Below, piece after piece: positions 8,216 to 16,177 of a stretch of 36,125 nucleotides of DNA. The stretch is from Ignavibacteriales bacterium. Its GTDB lineage: Bacteria > Bacteroidota > Ignavibacteria > UBA10030. The stretch spans positions 1 through 36,125 of the forward strand of contig JACPSI010000111.1 of NCBI GenBank assembly GCA_016193365.1. Reading direction: 5' to 3'. Below the pieces are notes generated by a model, which saw nothing but the letters and a program-made list of their open reading frames with translations, ran no database searches and was not told the origin of the DNA. Within the stretch, counting starts at the first letter, position 1. Each line of letters opens with the position of its first letter. The translations under genes were made by a program, and so were the position numbers.

Positions 8216-8695
8216 TTACTTTTTCAATTTCTGTCGAAGGGCGTTATTTACCACCGAAGGGACAAACTCGCTGACGTTTCCTCCGAGCCGGGCAATCTCC
8301 CGCACAATGTTCGAATTCAGGTACGTATATTTTTCGTTCGGCATGAGAAACACCGTCTCGAACGCGTTATTGAGTTTGCGGTTCATAAGAGCCATTTGCA
8401 GCTCGTACTCGAAATCCGAAATGGCGCGCAAGCCCCGGACGATTGCCGTCGCTTTCTTCTCGCGCGCGTAATCGACGAGAAGCCCGTCGAACAGCTCAAC
8501 ATCGACATTCTTCATGCCTTTGACCGACTCCTGGATGAGTTTCAGGCGTTCTTTTTCACTGAACATCGGATTCTTGGAGGAATTTCGCGCAACGGTGACG
8601 ATGACCTTATCGAACAACCTCAGGGCACGTTGAACGATGTCAAGATGGCCGTTGGTAAAGGGGTCGAACGTACCTGGGTAAATGGCAATCGTCAT
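8216..8695 (-). CDS. coaD: Phosphopantetheine adenylyltransferase
   Basis: CoaD transfers AMP from ATP to 4'-phosphopantetheine in coenzyme A synthesis. The 159-residue protein has IAIYPGTFDPFTNGHLDI with the HxGH-type nucleotidyltransferase signature (here NGHLD), VRGLRAISDFEYELQMALMNRKL and the PNEKYTYLNSNIVREIA segment that ends the active site. I chose ATG at 8695, which overlaps the rsmD stop as ATGA and gives the length of the E. coli enzyme. A TTG two codons upstream is less likely. Confidence 0.95.
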   Translation of the reverse strand: MTIAIYPGTFDPFTNGHLDIVQRALRLFDKVIVTVARNSSKNPMFSEKERLKLIQESVKGMKNVDVELFDGLLVDYAREKKATAIVRGLRAISDFEYELQMALMNRKLNNAFETVFLMPNEKYTYLNSNIVREIARLGGNVSEFVPSVVNNALRQKLKK

Positions 8696-9249
8696 GACCA
8701 AGCGAATTTCTTCATGATGAGAACCATTGTCTGGCCGAAGGTTTTTTTCATAATCTCGAAATGACCTGTGTTGAGCCCGACGGTCGACGATTTACCATGC
8801 TCCATAACGAAGTATCTCCCCGGTTTGAGCACCGAGGATTCGTACGTGCGCTCGGGTATTTCGCCTATCGTGTCGAGTTTGAACGGCGGGTCCGCGAAGA
8901 CGAGGTCAAACTCCTGGCGGGTATTCCGCAGATACCAGAAAACATCAGCCTGATAGAAAGTACATTGCGAGGCACAGCCGAGTATCCTGGCGTTCTTTTC
9001 GGCAATGGCCAGGGATTTGCGGGAATTGTCGACCATGGTAACGGTCCCCGCCCCGCGGCTGACGGCCTCAAGACCCAGGCTGCCGCTCCCCGAGAACAAA
9101 TCCAAAACCCTGATACCTTCAAAATCCATCCTTGTCGACAAAATATCGAAGACCGTCTGTCGTACTCTGTCCGTCGTGGGACGCACTGCCAGACCACTCA
9201 AGCTTGACAGAATGCGACCCCGGTACTCCCCGGCGATGATTCTCATCAT
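8692..9249 (-). CDS. rsmD: 16S rRNA (guanine(966)-N2)-methyltransferase
   Basis: The 185-residue Rossmann-fold methyltransferase has MRIIAGEYRGR, RPTTDRVRQTVFDIL, the SAM-binding motif VLDLFSGSGSLGLEAVSRGA and the catalytic DPPF (VFADPPF) of N2/N6 base methylases. RsmD modifies G966 of 16S rRNA during small-subunit assembly. It lies directly before coaD, an association seen in very many bacteria. ATG 9249 overlaps the stop of the preceding pilM-like gene (ATGA); a second ATG at 9246 is possible. Confidence 0.94.
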   Translation of the reverse strand: MMRIIAGEYRGRILSSLSGLAVRPTTDRVRQTVFDILSTRMDFEGIRVLDLFSGSGSLGLEAVSRGAGTVTMVDNSRKSLAIAEKNARILGCASQCTFYQADVFWYLRNTRQEFDLVFADPPFKLDTIGEIPERTYESSVLKPGRYFVMEHGKSSTVGLNTGHFEIMKKTFGQTMVLIMKKFAWS

Positions 9250-10163
9250 GCCTTTCGCAGCGCCAGTCCGATGGCGGCAGCAAACCGGTAGCTCTCCTGA
9301 ACGAACGGTTTGTACAGCTTGCCGCTCGCGGCAAGCTTACGGACAGCGTTGAGGGCAACACACTGAACTCCCGTTTCCTTATGAAGCGTTTTGGGCAGCT
9401 CGGCAGTGACTTCATTGCCGTGAAGAAACATTGCACTTGGCGCCTTGACGCTGTTGCGCTCCTTCAGATACTTCAGGTAGTTTTGAATTGCTTTCTTCAC
9501 ATCCTCCTGCGAATTGGCCACAAAAGCACGATAATCAATCATGGAACCGTCGAGAACAAGGCTGGCATCAACCCCGCCGTAACGGATCCCAACCAGGGCA
9601 ACAGGGTGGTCGCTGACTTCCGGATAATTCTGAAAAAGGGTTTTCTCGGTACTGAAATGGTCAATGTCGATCAGGTGAAGCTTCAGCTTGAGCTCCGTCG
9701 TGGCTCTCTGGAGGAATCCCACCATCCCGCGCCGCACACAGACAACAAAAAGTTGTTTGACATGGCTGCCGGTCTCGGGCAGTGGATGCGACGTTGTCAA
9801 AAAATCTTTTGGAGGGACGTTGGGGAAATACTGGTCGACCTCCCACTGAATATACTGACTCAGGTCCGGCCCTTTGAGTGAGCTGTCGACCGGAATAATA
9901 TTGATAAAGACGGGATCTGTCGGAAGAGCGAATGAAATGTGTGCGGTGCTGATTTTGTTTTGTTTGATCGTCTCGCCAAGCTCTTTGACAAACGTATTTA
10001 ACTGAGGGTGGTCAGGCCCGAGGTTGATCCCGGCCTGGGCAAAATCGAGGGCCGTCTCCCGCTCCGCCAGTGTCGTCAGCTGGATGGACTTCGCATGTTC
10101 CACTTCGGCAAGCTGGATTCGCCCTTTGAAGAAGGAAACACCGAGATAACGTGCGGACATCAT
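9246..10163 (-). CDS. pilM: PilM-like actin-fold pilus/competence assembly protein
   Basis: The 305-residue protein resembles PilM. It starts with a strand-turn 'YLGVSFFKGRIQLAEVEH' typical of the first actin-fold subdomain, and has 'ALPTDPVFINIIPVD', 'QYIQWEVDQYFP', and at the C-terminus 'YRFAAAIGLALRKA', the usual PilM ending. PilM binds PilN at the inner face of the membrane in type IV pilus and competence machines. No PilN/O/Q or ATPase gene is in the window, so it may act with components elsewhere. Met-Met at 10163/10160 leaves the exact start open. A ComEA-like protein lies one gene upstream, which supports a DNA-uptake or pilus role. Confidence 0.72.
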   Translation of the reverse strand: MMSARYLGVSFFKGRIQLAEVEHAKSIQLTTLAERETALDFAQAGINLGPDHPQLNTFVKELGETIKQNKISTAHISFALPTDPVFINIIPVDSSLKGPDLSQYIQWEVDQYFPNVPPKDFLTTSHPLPETGSHVKQLFVVCVRRGMVGFLQRATTELKLKLHLIDIDHFSTEKTLFQNYPEVSDHPVALVGIRYGGVDASLVLDGSMIDYRAFVANSQEDVKKAIQNYLKYLKERNSVKAPSAMFLHGNEVTAELPKTLHKETGVQCVALNAVRKLAASGKLYKPFVQESYRFAAAIGLALRKA

Positions 10164-10234
10164 GGAGTCAGGTTTTGTGGACGATGATTGGTAGCTAAAT
10201 ACGAATTATTTCGTTCGGATACAACCCGACACAT

Positions 10235-10657
10235 TTAGGGCATCTCCTTCACAGCAATTAGGTTTTTGATTTGCTCGTATTTTTTTGCGCTGATGCCTTT
10301 CACTTTCTTCAAATCGAGGACGGATCGAAACGGTCCTGAAGAATTTCGGTAGGCAAGGATGCGTGCGGCGAGCACCTCCCCGATGCCGGGGAGTTTCATC
10401 AGTTCTGTTTTCGATGCGCTGTTGATGTCGACTTTGGCTTCGCCGGCGCTTTCGTCTGTTTCTTCGTCGATTTCAGAAGAAGAGCTCAGAGCGGCAAATG
10501 TGCTGTCGGAAATCCGGTAGTCGAATTCAGGCTGGGGGAGGAAAGTCTCCTGGTAAAAACGAATTCCCAGGCCAAGAAGGAACGTGCCGACGAGAAACAG
10601 GATGACGTTTCGTTCGGATGTTGTCAGCGCAAGCCATTCGCTCAGACGTTTGAGCAT
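10235..10657 (-). CDS. ComEA-like membrane protein with helix-hairpin-helix DNA-binding domain
   Basis: The protein has one N-terminal transmembrane segment (NVILFLVGTFLLGLGIRFY), an acidic Ser/Glu linker, and a C-terminal double helix-hairpin-helix domain (VDINSASKTELMKLPGIGEVLAARILAYR, in part, then GISAKKYEQIKNLI). ComEA-type proteins bind incoming DNA on the periplasmic side during transformation. I chose ATG at 10657, four bases after the dnaJ stop, giving 140 residues. An ATG at 10705 would add 16 residues and overlap dnaJ by 44 bases. Length and single TM match small ComEA proteins; other HhH proteins look similar. Confidence 0.8.
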   Translation of the reverse strand: MLKRLSEWLALTTSERNVILFLVGTFLLGLGIRFYQETFLPQPEFDYRISDSTFAALSSSSEIDEETDESAGEAKVDINSASKTELMKLPGIGEVLAARILAYRNSSGPFRSVLDLKKVKGISAKKYEQIKNLIAVKEMP

Positions 10658-10661
10658 TGGC

Positions 10662-11834
10662 TTAGGAGAAAACGTCCTTGATCTTTCCGAAGAAGGATTT
10701 GCCATTCATACGCCGGTCTTCTTCCGTCGGATTGATGTGCTCGGAACCCGAGAGGTCGCGAAGGAGCTGTTTCTCCTCGGCGGTCAGGCGGGAAGGGACC
10801 CAGATATTGACGCGGACAAGTTGGTCGCCGCGGCCGTAGCTGTTCAAATGGGGAATACCCCGCTCTCGCATGCGGAGCAAGCGTCCGGCAGGAGTGCCAG
10901 GTTCGATCGTCAATTTTGCCCTCCCCGTCAGCGTGGGAATCTCGACATCTCCGCCGAGCGTTGCCGTAGGGAAACTGATCAACAGGTCGTATATGATGTC
11001 GTCGCCGTTGCGGGTAAAATGCTCGTGTTGTTCTTCCTCGATGACAACGAGAAGGTCGCCCGCCGGCCCGCCCCGCCTCCCGGCATTGCCCTGGCCATGC
11101 AGAGGAATGTAGTTCCCCGCTGAAACACCCGCCGGGACGTTGACTCTGATCGTCGATTCTCCCTGCACCCGTCCCTCTCCCCGGCAGGTGCCGCACGGTT
11201 CTTTGATTATTTTTCCTTCTCCCTCGCAGGTTGGACAGGTTGAGATATTGACGAACTGCCCGAACATTGAGCGCGACACTTGCCGAAGTTCGCCCGTCCC
11301 GCCGCATTGGGGGCACGTCGCTTTTCCACTGCTCGATTTCGCCCCCGACCCGTTGCAGACATCGCATTTCTTCTGACGTTTTACTTTGATTTTCTTCTCG
11401 GTGCCCACGGCAATTTCTTCGAGTGTCAGCCGCAACGTCACGCGGAGGTCAGACCCGGGGATTCCCTGATGGCCGCCCCGCGACCGACGCGTCTGCGATC
11501 GTCCGCCGAACACTTCATCAAAGATACCGCCGCCAAAGCCTCCGCCAAAGATATCGCCGAAGCTCGAAAAAATATCGTTGATGTCGTGGAATTCCCTGAA
11601 ATTAGTCCCGCGAAGGCCCTCGTGTCCGTACTGGTCGTAGCTGCGGCGCTTGTCCGCGTCTCCGAGAACCTCGTACGCCTCTGCGGCTTCTTTGAATCGT
11701 TCCTCCGCTTCTTTGTTCCCGGGATTGCGGTCCGGATGGTACTTCAACGCCAGCTGGCGGTAGGCTTTCTTGATTTCGTCGAGGGATGCGTTGCGCGGAA
11801 CGCCGAGCACTTCATAGAAATCCCGTTTCGTCAT
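10662..11834 (-). CDS. dnaJ: Chaperone DnaJ (type I Hsp40)
   Basis: The 390-residue co-chaperone has all type I parts in order. The J domain carries His33-Pro34-Asp35 in [10 protein letters not shown], a Gly/Phe-rich stretch ([16 protein letters not shown]) follows, and four CxxCxGxG zinc repeats come next ([32 protein letters not shown]). The C-terminal substrate-binding domain completes the protein. It delivers unfolded proteins to DnaK and stimulates its ATPase. It follows grpE by nine bases in the hrcA operon. dnaK itself is not in the window. Confidence 0.97.
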   Translation of the reverse strand: MTKRDFYEVLGVPRNASLDEIKKAYRQLALKYHPDRNPGNKEAEERFKEAAEAYEVLGDADKRRSYDQYGHEGLRGTNFREFHDINDIFSSFGDIFGGGFGGGIFDEVFGGRSQTRRSRGGHQGIPGSDLRVTLRLTLEEIAVGTEKKIKVKRQKKCDVCNGSGAKSSSGKATCPQCGGTGELRQVSRSMFGQFVNISTCPTCEGEGKIIKEPCGTCRGEGRVQGESTIRVNVPAGVSAGNYIPLHGQGNAGRRGGPAGDLLVVIEEEQHEHFTRNGDDIIYDLLISFPTATLGGDVEIPTLTGRAKLTIEPGTPAGRLLRMRERGIPHLNSYGRGDQLVRVNIWVPSRLTAEEKQLLRDLSGSEHINPTEEDRRMNGKSFFGKIKDVFS

Positions 11835-11843
11835 ACGCGCTGC

Positions 11844-12446
11844 TCAGTCTTTTGAAGAATCCTGATGGTCATCGCCGGGCTGCTTCTCTTCGTGCCGAGG
11901 TCCGGGTTGTTCATGCGGTGCGGCTGAGACGACCACTTTGGCATGGCGAATAACCTTGTCGTTCAGCATGTAGCCTTTTTCGACTTCCTCGAGGATGGTG
12001 TGAGGGGGGACGTCGTTTCGCTGGGCCTGCATCAACGCATCATGGTAGTGGACGTCGAACTCTTTACCCACGGTCTCAAAAGACTTCAACCCCTGCCCCT
12101 GCAGCGTTTTGAGGAGTTTCTGGTGTATGAGTTCAATCCCGCGATAAAGGACGTCAGTGTTTTTGTGCTCCCTCGCGGATTTCAGCGACCGTTCGAGGTC
12201 GTCCAGCACCGGCAGGATTTCCGTGATCAGGTCTTCGTTGGCAAACCTGACGATGGCCGCGGATTCATTTTCGATGCGCTTTTTGTAATTCTCAAATTCC
12301 GCCGCTTTTCGAAGAAGCAAATCTTTATACTGAGCTACCTGTTGCTCTGTCTCCGCAAGCTTTTTGGTGAATTCGTCGGTTTCAGGTTGCGTTGCTTTGT
12401 CCTCTTTCGCCGCGTTTTCCGTTGGCTGTGTGTCTTTCTCGTCCAT
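11844..12446 (-). CDS. grpE: Nucleotide exchange factor GrpE
   Basis: GrpE releases ADP from DnaK. The 200-residue protein has an acidic, Lys/Gln-rich N-terminus, a long coiled coil (about 40-100, ending ENYKKRIENE), and the C-terminal beta domain with VLDDLERSL, GIELIHQKLL and the family signature YMLNDKVIRHAKVVVS. I chose ATG 12446, one base after the hrcA stop (TAG-T-ATG). An upstream Met at 12542 would add 32 residues read inside hrcA and lacks family similarity. Confidence 0.95.
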   Translation of the reverse strand: MDEKDTQPTENAAKEDKATQPETDEFTKKLAETEQQVAQYKDLLLRKAAEFENYKKRIENESAAIVRFANEDLITEILPVLDDLERSLKSAREHKNTDVLYRGIELIHQKLLKTLQGQGLKSFETVGKEFDVHYHDALMQAQRNDVPPHTILEEVEKGYMLNDKVIRHAKVVVSAAPHEQPGPRHEEKQPGDDHQDSSKD

Positions 12447-12447
12447 A

Positions 12448-13494
12448 CTACCCCGCCAGCATTTTTGCAATCGATTTAGCGACATGGTCGACCAGTGGCA
12501 CGAGTTTCGAATAATCCATTCTTTTCGGGCCGATGACGCCAACCCTTCCCGTCACTCCCTCGAGCTCATACGTCGCAGTCACGATGCCATAGTTTTTTGC
12601 TTTCTCTTCGTCGTTTTCATTGCCGATCGTGATGACAAAGTCTTTCTGGAATTCGTCATGTTTTTCGAGCAGGTGAACGATGATGTCTTCGTTTTCGACC
12701 ATCTCCACCACGCTGCGGAAGTTCTTTGGCGAGATGAATTCAGGCTGGTCGATGATGTTTTGAGCGCCGGCAATGTGAATTCTCTCCCGGTCTTTCACAT
12801 CGATGAAGAGCTGGTCGACAGAATCGATGAACAACCTGATCAATCCTGTTTTTTCGTCCTGGAACTCTTTCATTCTATCGCTAAACGTATCCCGGATTTC
12901 CTGGAGTGTTCGGCCATTGAGGCGCTCATTAAGGATCCTGCTGATATCGTCAAGCGTGTGTCTCTGAATCTCCGCGCCCACTTCGAGCATGATTGTCCGG
13001 ACCAAACCGGACCGGACTGAGATGACCACGAGCAATTTTGAGCCAGAAAGAGGAATAAGTTCGGCTTTCTCAAAAACACCGGAGCCCATTTGCGGCGACG
13101 TTACGACACTTAGTTGTCTGGAAATTTTGCCCAACAACCGGGAAGATTCCCGAAGCATTTCCGAGGGGTCGATGTTGCCATTGAGCTGTTGATCGATTTC
13201 TTCACGCTGCCTGGACGTCAATTCCTTGATCTCCATGAGGTAATCGACGTAATACCTGTAGCCCAGGTCAGTAGGAACGCGCCCTGCCGACGTGTGCGGA
13301 TGCGAAAGCATGCCCCTTTCTTCAAGGTCCGCCATGACATTGCGGATAGTGGCCGGACTGAGGTGGTCCTCAAAGTGCTTTGAGATGTACCTCGAGCCCA
13401 CGGGAACGGCTGTCTGGATGTAATTGTAGACGACGTGCCTGAGAACGCTCTGTTCCCGCTCGTTCAGTGGTGTTTTATTTTCAGTAGAAACCAT
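12448..13494 (-). CDS. hrcA: Heat-inducible transcription repressor HrcA
   Basis: The 348-residue repressor has an N-terminal winged helix (LNEREQSVLRHVV, VGSRYISKHFED, SPATIRNVMADLEERGML) and GRVPTDLGYRYYVDYLM, followed by the GAF-like core and the C-terminal segment GVIGPKRMDYSKLVPLVDHVAKSI. HrcA normally binds the CIRCE repeat in front of chaperone genes. No CIRCE box is visible upstream of this gene. Instead a different inverted repeat (13505-13534) sits in the leader. AGGA six bases before the ATG is a good ribosome binding site. hrcA heads a nine-gene run down to fmdB. Confidence 0.96.
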   Translation of the reverse strand: MVSTENKTPLNEREQSVLRHVVYNYIQTAVPVGSRYISKHFEDHLSPATIRNVMADLEERGMLSHPHTSAGRVPTDLGYRYYVDYLMEIKELTSRQREEIDQQLNGNIDPSEMLRESSRLLGKISRQLSVVTSPQMGSGVFEKAELIPLSGSKLLVVISVRSGLVRTIMLEVGAEIQRHTLDDISRILNERLNGRTLQEIRDTFSDRMKEFQDEKTGLIRLFIDSVDQLFIDVKDRERIHIAGAQNIIDQPEFISPKNFRSVVEMVENEDIIVHLLEKHDEFQKDFVITIGNENDEEKAKNYGIVTATYELEGVTGRVGVIGPKRMDYSKLVPLVDHVAKSIAKMLAG

Positions 13495-13504
13495 TGCAAA
13501 TCCT

Positions 13505-13534
13505 CAAAAATCCTATGAAATATATGGATTTTTG
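13505..13534 (-). promoter_or_regulatory. Non-CIRCE 9-N12-9 inverted repeat next to the hrcA ribosome binding site
   Basis: In mRNA sense CAAAAATCC (13534-13526) and GGATTTTTG (13513-13505) are perfect complements separated by an AT-rich 12-base spacer. The 3' arm directly adjoins the Shine-Dalgarno AGGA (13504-13501). AAATCC of the 5' arm could alternatively pair with GGATTT that includes the Shine-Dalgarno sequence. It could be a DNA operator or a temperature-sensitive leader; both are inference. Confidence 0.5.
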
Positions 13535-13792
13535 CGCCGTATGTCAACGGGAGGGATTTTCTTAAGACCCGGGCTTTTTATGGACTTCAAAGGCCGTGAA
13601 GACCTGAATACGAACTATTGGCGTGTGACGCTCCTGGATTCCGACGGATCGACAAGTGGAAAACTGTGCGCCACAATTTGAGAGGCGTTGAGCAACCTCC
13701 GCGTATTTGATGAAAAGAAATTCACGTGCCGCGTCGCCACGAAAAAAATCAGAGGGAACAAGATTTGCGCGAAAGCTTCATCATCATTGATT

Positions 13793-13800
13793 TAACTTTG
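13793..13800 (+). promoter_or_regulatory. Possible Bacteroidota-type -7 promoter element for carA
   Basis: TAACTTTG matches the TAnnTTTG -7 consensus of Bacteroidota sigma factors and lies 24 bases before the carA ATG, leaving a short leader. The nearest upstream TTTG (13764-13767) is spaced too far for a good -33 box, so support is weak. Confidence 0.3.
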
Positions 13801-13824
13801 TAATCTTCCTATCTTTCAACCGCA

Positions 13825-14967
13825 ATGAAGGCAAAACTCGCGCTCGAAAACGGAATAGTGTTCACCGGAGAAGCTTTTGGTTCGGCTTCTGAAGTGACGG
13901 GCGAAGTTGTCTTCAATACAAGCATGACCGGTTACCAGGAGATTCTCACCGACCCGTCATACGCCGGCCAGATCGTCACCATGACCTACCCTCTCATTGG
14001 CAACTACGGGATCAATTTTGAAGACCTCGAATCTGTCAGGCCGCAGGTTGCCGGGTTTGTCGTCAAAGAGTATTTCGATTTCTACAGTAATTTCCGGGCG
14101 AAGTCGAGCCTTGGAGACTGGCTTGCCCAGCATGCAATCATGGGCATCCAGGGCATTGACACCCGCATGTTGACGAGGATTATCCGGACGACGGGAGCAA
14201 TGCGGGGAATAATTTCAGTAAAGGAAATGGATGACGACACTCTTGTCTCGAAGACGCGAAAATCTCCGGAGATGTCGGGTCGGGACCTCGTAACCGTGGT
14301 CACGACACAGCAGCGGTACACGTGGGAACAGGTTGACAAGACACCGTTTGCCCTGGCGCCCCGGGCAAGGACCAAGCTGAACGGAAAGCGATGGGATGTC
14401 GTGGTGTATGATTACGGCGTAAAGCAGAATATTTTGAGGCGGCTCACTTCATATGGTTGTAATCTCACAGTTGTCCCGGCTTCCTGTTCTGCAGACGAGG
14501 TGTTGGAAATGGACCCTGACGGCATATTTCTTTCAAACGGCCCCGGCGATCCGGCAGCTGTGAAGTATGCCATTCAGAACATCAAAAAGCTCGTTAGTAA
14601 AAAGCCAATTTTCGGTATCTGCCTCGGCCACCAACTCCTTGGGCTCGCACTCGGAGGGAAAACCTTTAAGTTGAAATTCGGCCACCGCGGAGCAAATCAT
14701 CCAGTAAAAAACCTCTTAACGGGGGACATTGAGATTACTTCGCAAAATCACGGTTTTGCCGTCGACCCGGATTCACTGGATCCGTCGCAAATTGAAATTA
14801 CCCACGTCAACCTGAATGACGGGACCAACGAAGGATTCCGGCACCGCGAATTACCTGTGTTCTGCGTCCAGTACCATCCCGAAGCCTCACCAGGCCCGCA
14901 TGACAGCGACTATTTGTTTTCTCAGTTTGTCGAGACGATGGAGAAGGAAAGAGTAACTGCCAGTTGA
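13825..14967 (+). CDS. carA: Carbamoyl-phosphate synthase small (glutaminase) subunit
   Basis: The 380-residue subunit hydrolyses glutamine and channels ammonia to CarB for carbamoyl phosphate, used in arginine and pyrimidine synthesis. The N-terminal CarA domain shows [26 protein letters not shown]. The C-terminal class I glutamine amidotransferase has [10 protein letters not shown] with Cys266, and the His/Glu of the triad in [14 protein letters not shown]. No carB gene follows; the next gene is convergent, so the large subunit is encoded elsewhere. The leader lacks a Shine-Dalgarno sequence. Confidence 0.96.
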   Translation: MKAKLALENGIVFTGEAFGSASEVTGEVVFNTSMTGYQEILTDPSYAGQIVTMTYPLIGNYGINFEDLESVRPQVAGFVVKEYFDFYSNFRAKSSLGDWLAQHAIMGIQGIDTRMLTRIIRTTGAMRGIISVKEMDDDTLVSKTRKSPEMSGRDLVTVVTTQQRYTWEQVDKTPFALAPRARTKLNGKRWDVVVYDYGVKQNILRRLTSYGCNLTVVPASCSADEVLEMDPDGIFLSNGPGDPAAVKYAIQNIKKLVSKKPIFGICLGHQLLGLALGGKTFKLKFGHRGANHPVKNLLTGDIEITSQNHGFAVDPDSLDPSQIEITHVNLNDGTNEGFRHRELPVFCVQYHPEASPGPHDSDYLFSQFVETMEKERVTAS

Positions 14968-14977
14968 GCTGCTGCCC

Positions 14978-16117
14978 CTAGGGAATTCGCCCGTATTTTC
15001 TCAGGACCATTTTTAAACTGTCGATCGGCAACGCTTCAACTTCACGCCCCTGAAATCCCTTCATCGTTGTCGCTTTTAGCAAAGAATTGTAAATGGCTTC
15101 TTCCGTTGCTTCCATCGTCGCCTGAAACAGGGATGAAAGCTCTTCATCCTTGAATCTCACAGAAGGTGCAATACGCTCGACATTTGGCAGAAACCGCATG
15201 TCGGTCGACGTTGAGAAAGCGATGACATAATCGCCGCTCCCGTGGTGCATCGCAGAACCCGTTCGACCTAGTGCAAGAGCCGCCCGCTTTGCGACCCGTT
15301 TGAGCTGGGCGCTTATCAGAGGTGCATCCGTCGCAACCACAATCATGCACGATCCATCGCCCGTGTATTTGAGGCCATCTTTGAAAGCGTAACGGCCGAG
15401 CTCCTTTCCGACTGGAACTCCCGCAAAATCAAGCACGCCTCCGAAGTTTGTCTGCACGAGCGCTCCAACCGTAAACCCGCCCATCGTTGGAGGAAGAATT
15501 CTCGAACTTGTTCCGATCCCGCCTTTCCATCCAAAACAGGTTGTTCCCGTCCCGGCTCCGACACAACCCTCTTCCACAGGGCCGGATGTTGCCTTCCGAA
15601 TGGCCTCCACAGCGCCCTCTCGCTTCACATGCCGGCCGCGAATGTCGTTGAGAAATCCATCGTTTGTTTCTCCTACAACTGGATTGACGGAGCGGACATT
15701 TTCGTTGCCGGAGAGAGACAATATGTACTGCACAATCCCGCTTGCAACTTCCCAGACGTTTAGTGTGTTCGTGAGAAGGATGGGTGTTTCAACAGTACCG
15801 AGTTCCTCAACCTGTGTGGCCCCCAGAAGCTTGCCAAATCCGTTTCCGACAAAAATGGCAGCCGGTACTTTTTCCTGGAACAGATTGCCGTTGTGCGGAA
15901 CGATTGCAGTAACGCCCGTGCGAATGTCTTCACCCTGCACGATGGTCACATGTCCAACTCGGACTCCCGTTACGTCGGTGATGGCATTGAGATTTCCTCT
16001 CTTGAAAACACCAATTTCAACTCCAAGGTCTTCCAGGCGTGGTCGAATTGTTTCCTGCGAAAGAGATGGAGCCCAACACCAAACGAGCATTGATAAAGCG
16101 AAAACAGATTTCGTCAT
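14978..16117 (-). CDS. Secreted P1-family (S58) peptidase, DmpA/BapA-like aminopeptidase
   Basis: The family is made as one chain that self-cleaves into two subunits and releases N-terminal D- or beta-amino acids or acts on small peptides. Seen here are RPRLEDLGVEIG, NAITDVTGVRVGH, the central NDGFLNDIRGR, and the expected self-cleavage region around GKGGIGTSSR-like residues (here WKGGIGTSSR), plus the C-terminal subunit start VGALVQTNFGG. I chose ATG 16117, which gives a signal peptide (SVFALSMLVWCWAPSLSQ) and 379 residues. The frame is open 60 codons further but that part is not signal-like. Its partners in place are M55 and M19 peptidases just downstream on the same strand beyond one plus-strand gene. 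Natural substrate unknown. Confidence 0.88.
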   Translation of the reverse strand: MTKSVFALSMLVWCWAPSLSQETIRPRLEDLGVEIGVFKRGNLNAITDVTGVRVGHVTIVQGEDIRTGVTAIVPHNGNLFQEKVPAAIFVGNGFGKLLGATQVEELGTVETPILLTNTLNVWEVASGIVQYILSLSGNENVRSVNPVVGETNDGFLNDIRGRHVKREGAVEAIRKATSGPVEEGCVGAGTGTTCFGWKGGIGTSSRILPPTMGGFTVGALVQTNFGGVLDFAGVPVGKELGRYAFKDGLKYTGDGSCMIVVATDAPLISAQLKRVAKRAALALGRTGSAMHHGSGDYVIAFSTSTDMRFLPNVERIAPSVRFKDEELSSLFQATMEATEEAIYNSLLKATTMKGFQGREVEALPIDSLKMVLRKYGRIP

Positions 16118-16138
16118 GGTTTCAAGCCTTTCACAAAG

Positions 16139-16167
16139 TTGACAGATTTCAAAGAAACTCCTACTTT
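16139..16167 (+). promoter_or_regulatory. Candidate sigma70-like promoter for the TolB-like gene
   Basis: A perfect TTGACA (16139-16144) is followed after 17 bases by TACTTT (16162-16167), in the 60-bp gap between divergent start codons. Transcription would begin almost at the ATG, giving a very short leader, so the element may be fortuitous. Confidence 0.35.
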
Positions 16168-16177
16168 GACTACCGAG

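Larger units (their letters stand above)
13495..13824. other. 330-bp divergent spacer between hrcA and carA
   Basis: Besides the hrcA leader repeat and a possible carA promoter element, this spacer holds a short plus-strand frame. ATG at 13541 gives 46 codons up to TGA at 13679-13681, after which the same frame stays open for about 37 more codons. There is no ribosome binding site and no recognisable product, so I do not call a gene. No other feature was seen. Confidence 0.4.

Noticed and set aside
13601-14967. Full carbamoyl-phosphate synthase operon expected with carB
   Set aside because: The gene after carA is convergent and encodes a P1 peptidase; no CarB sequence is present in the window.
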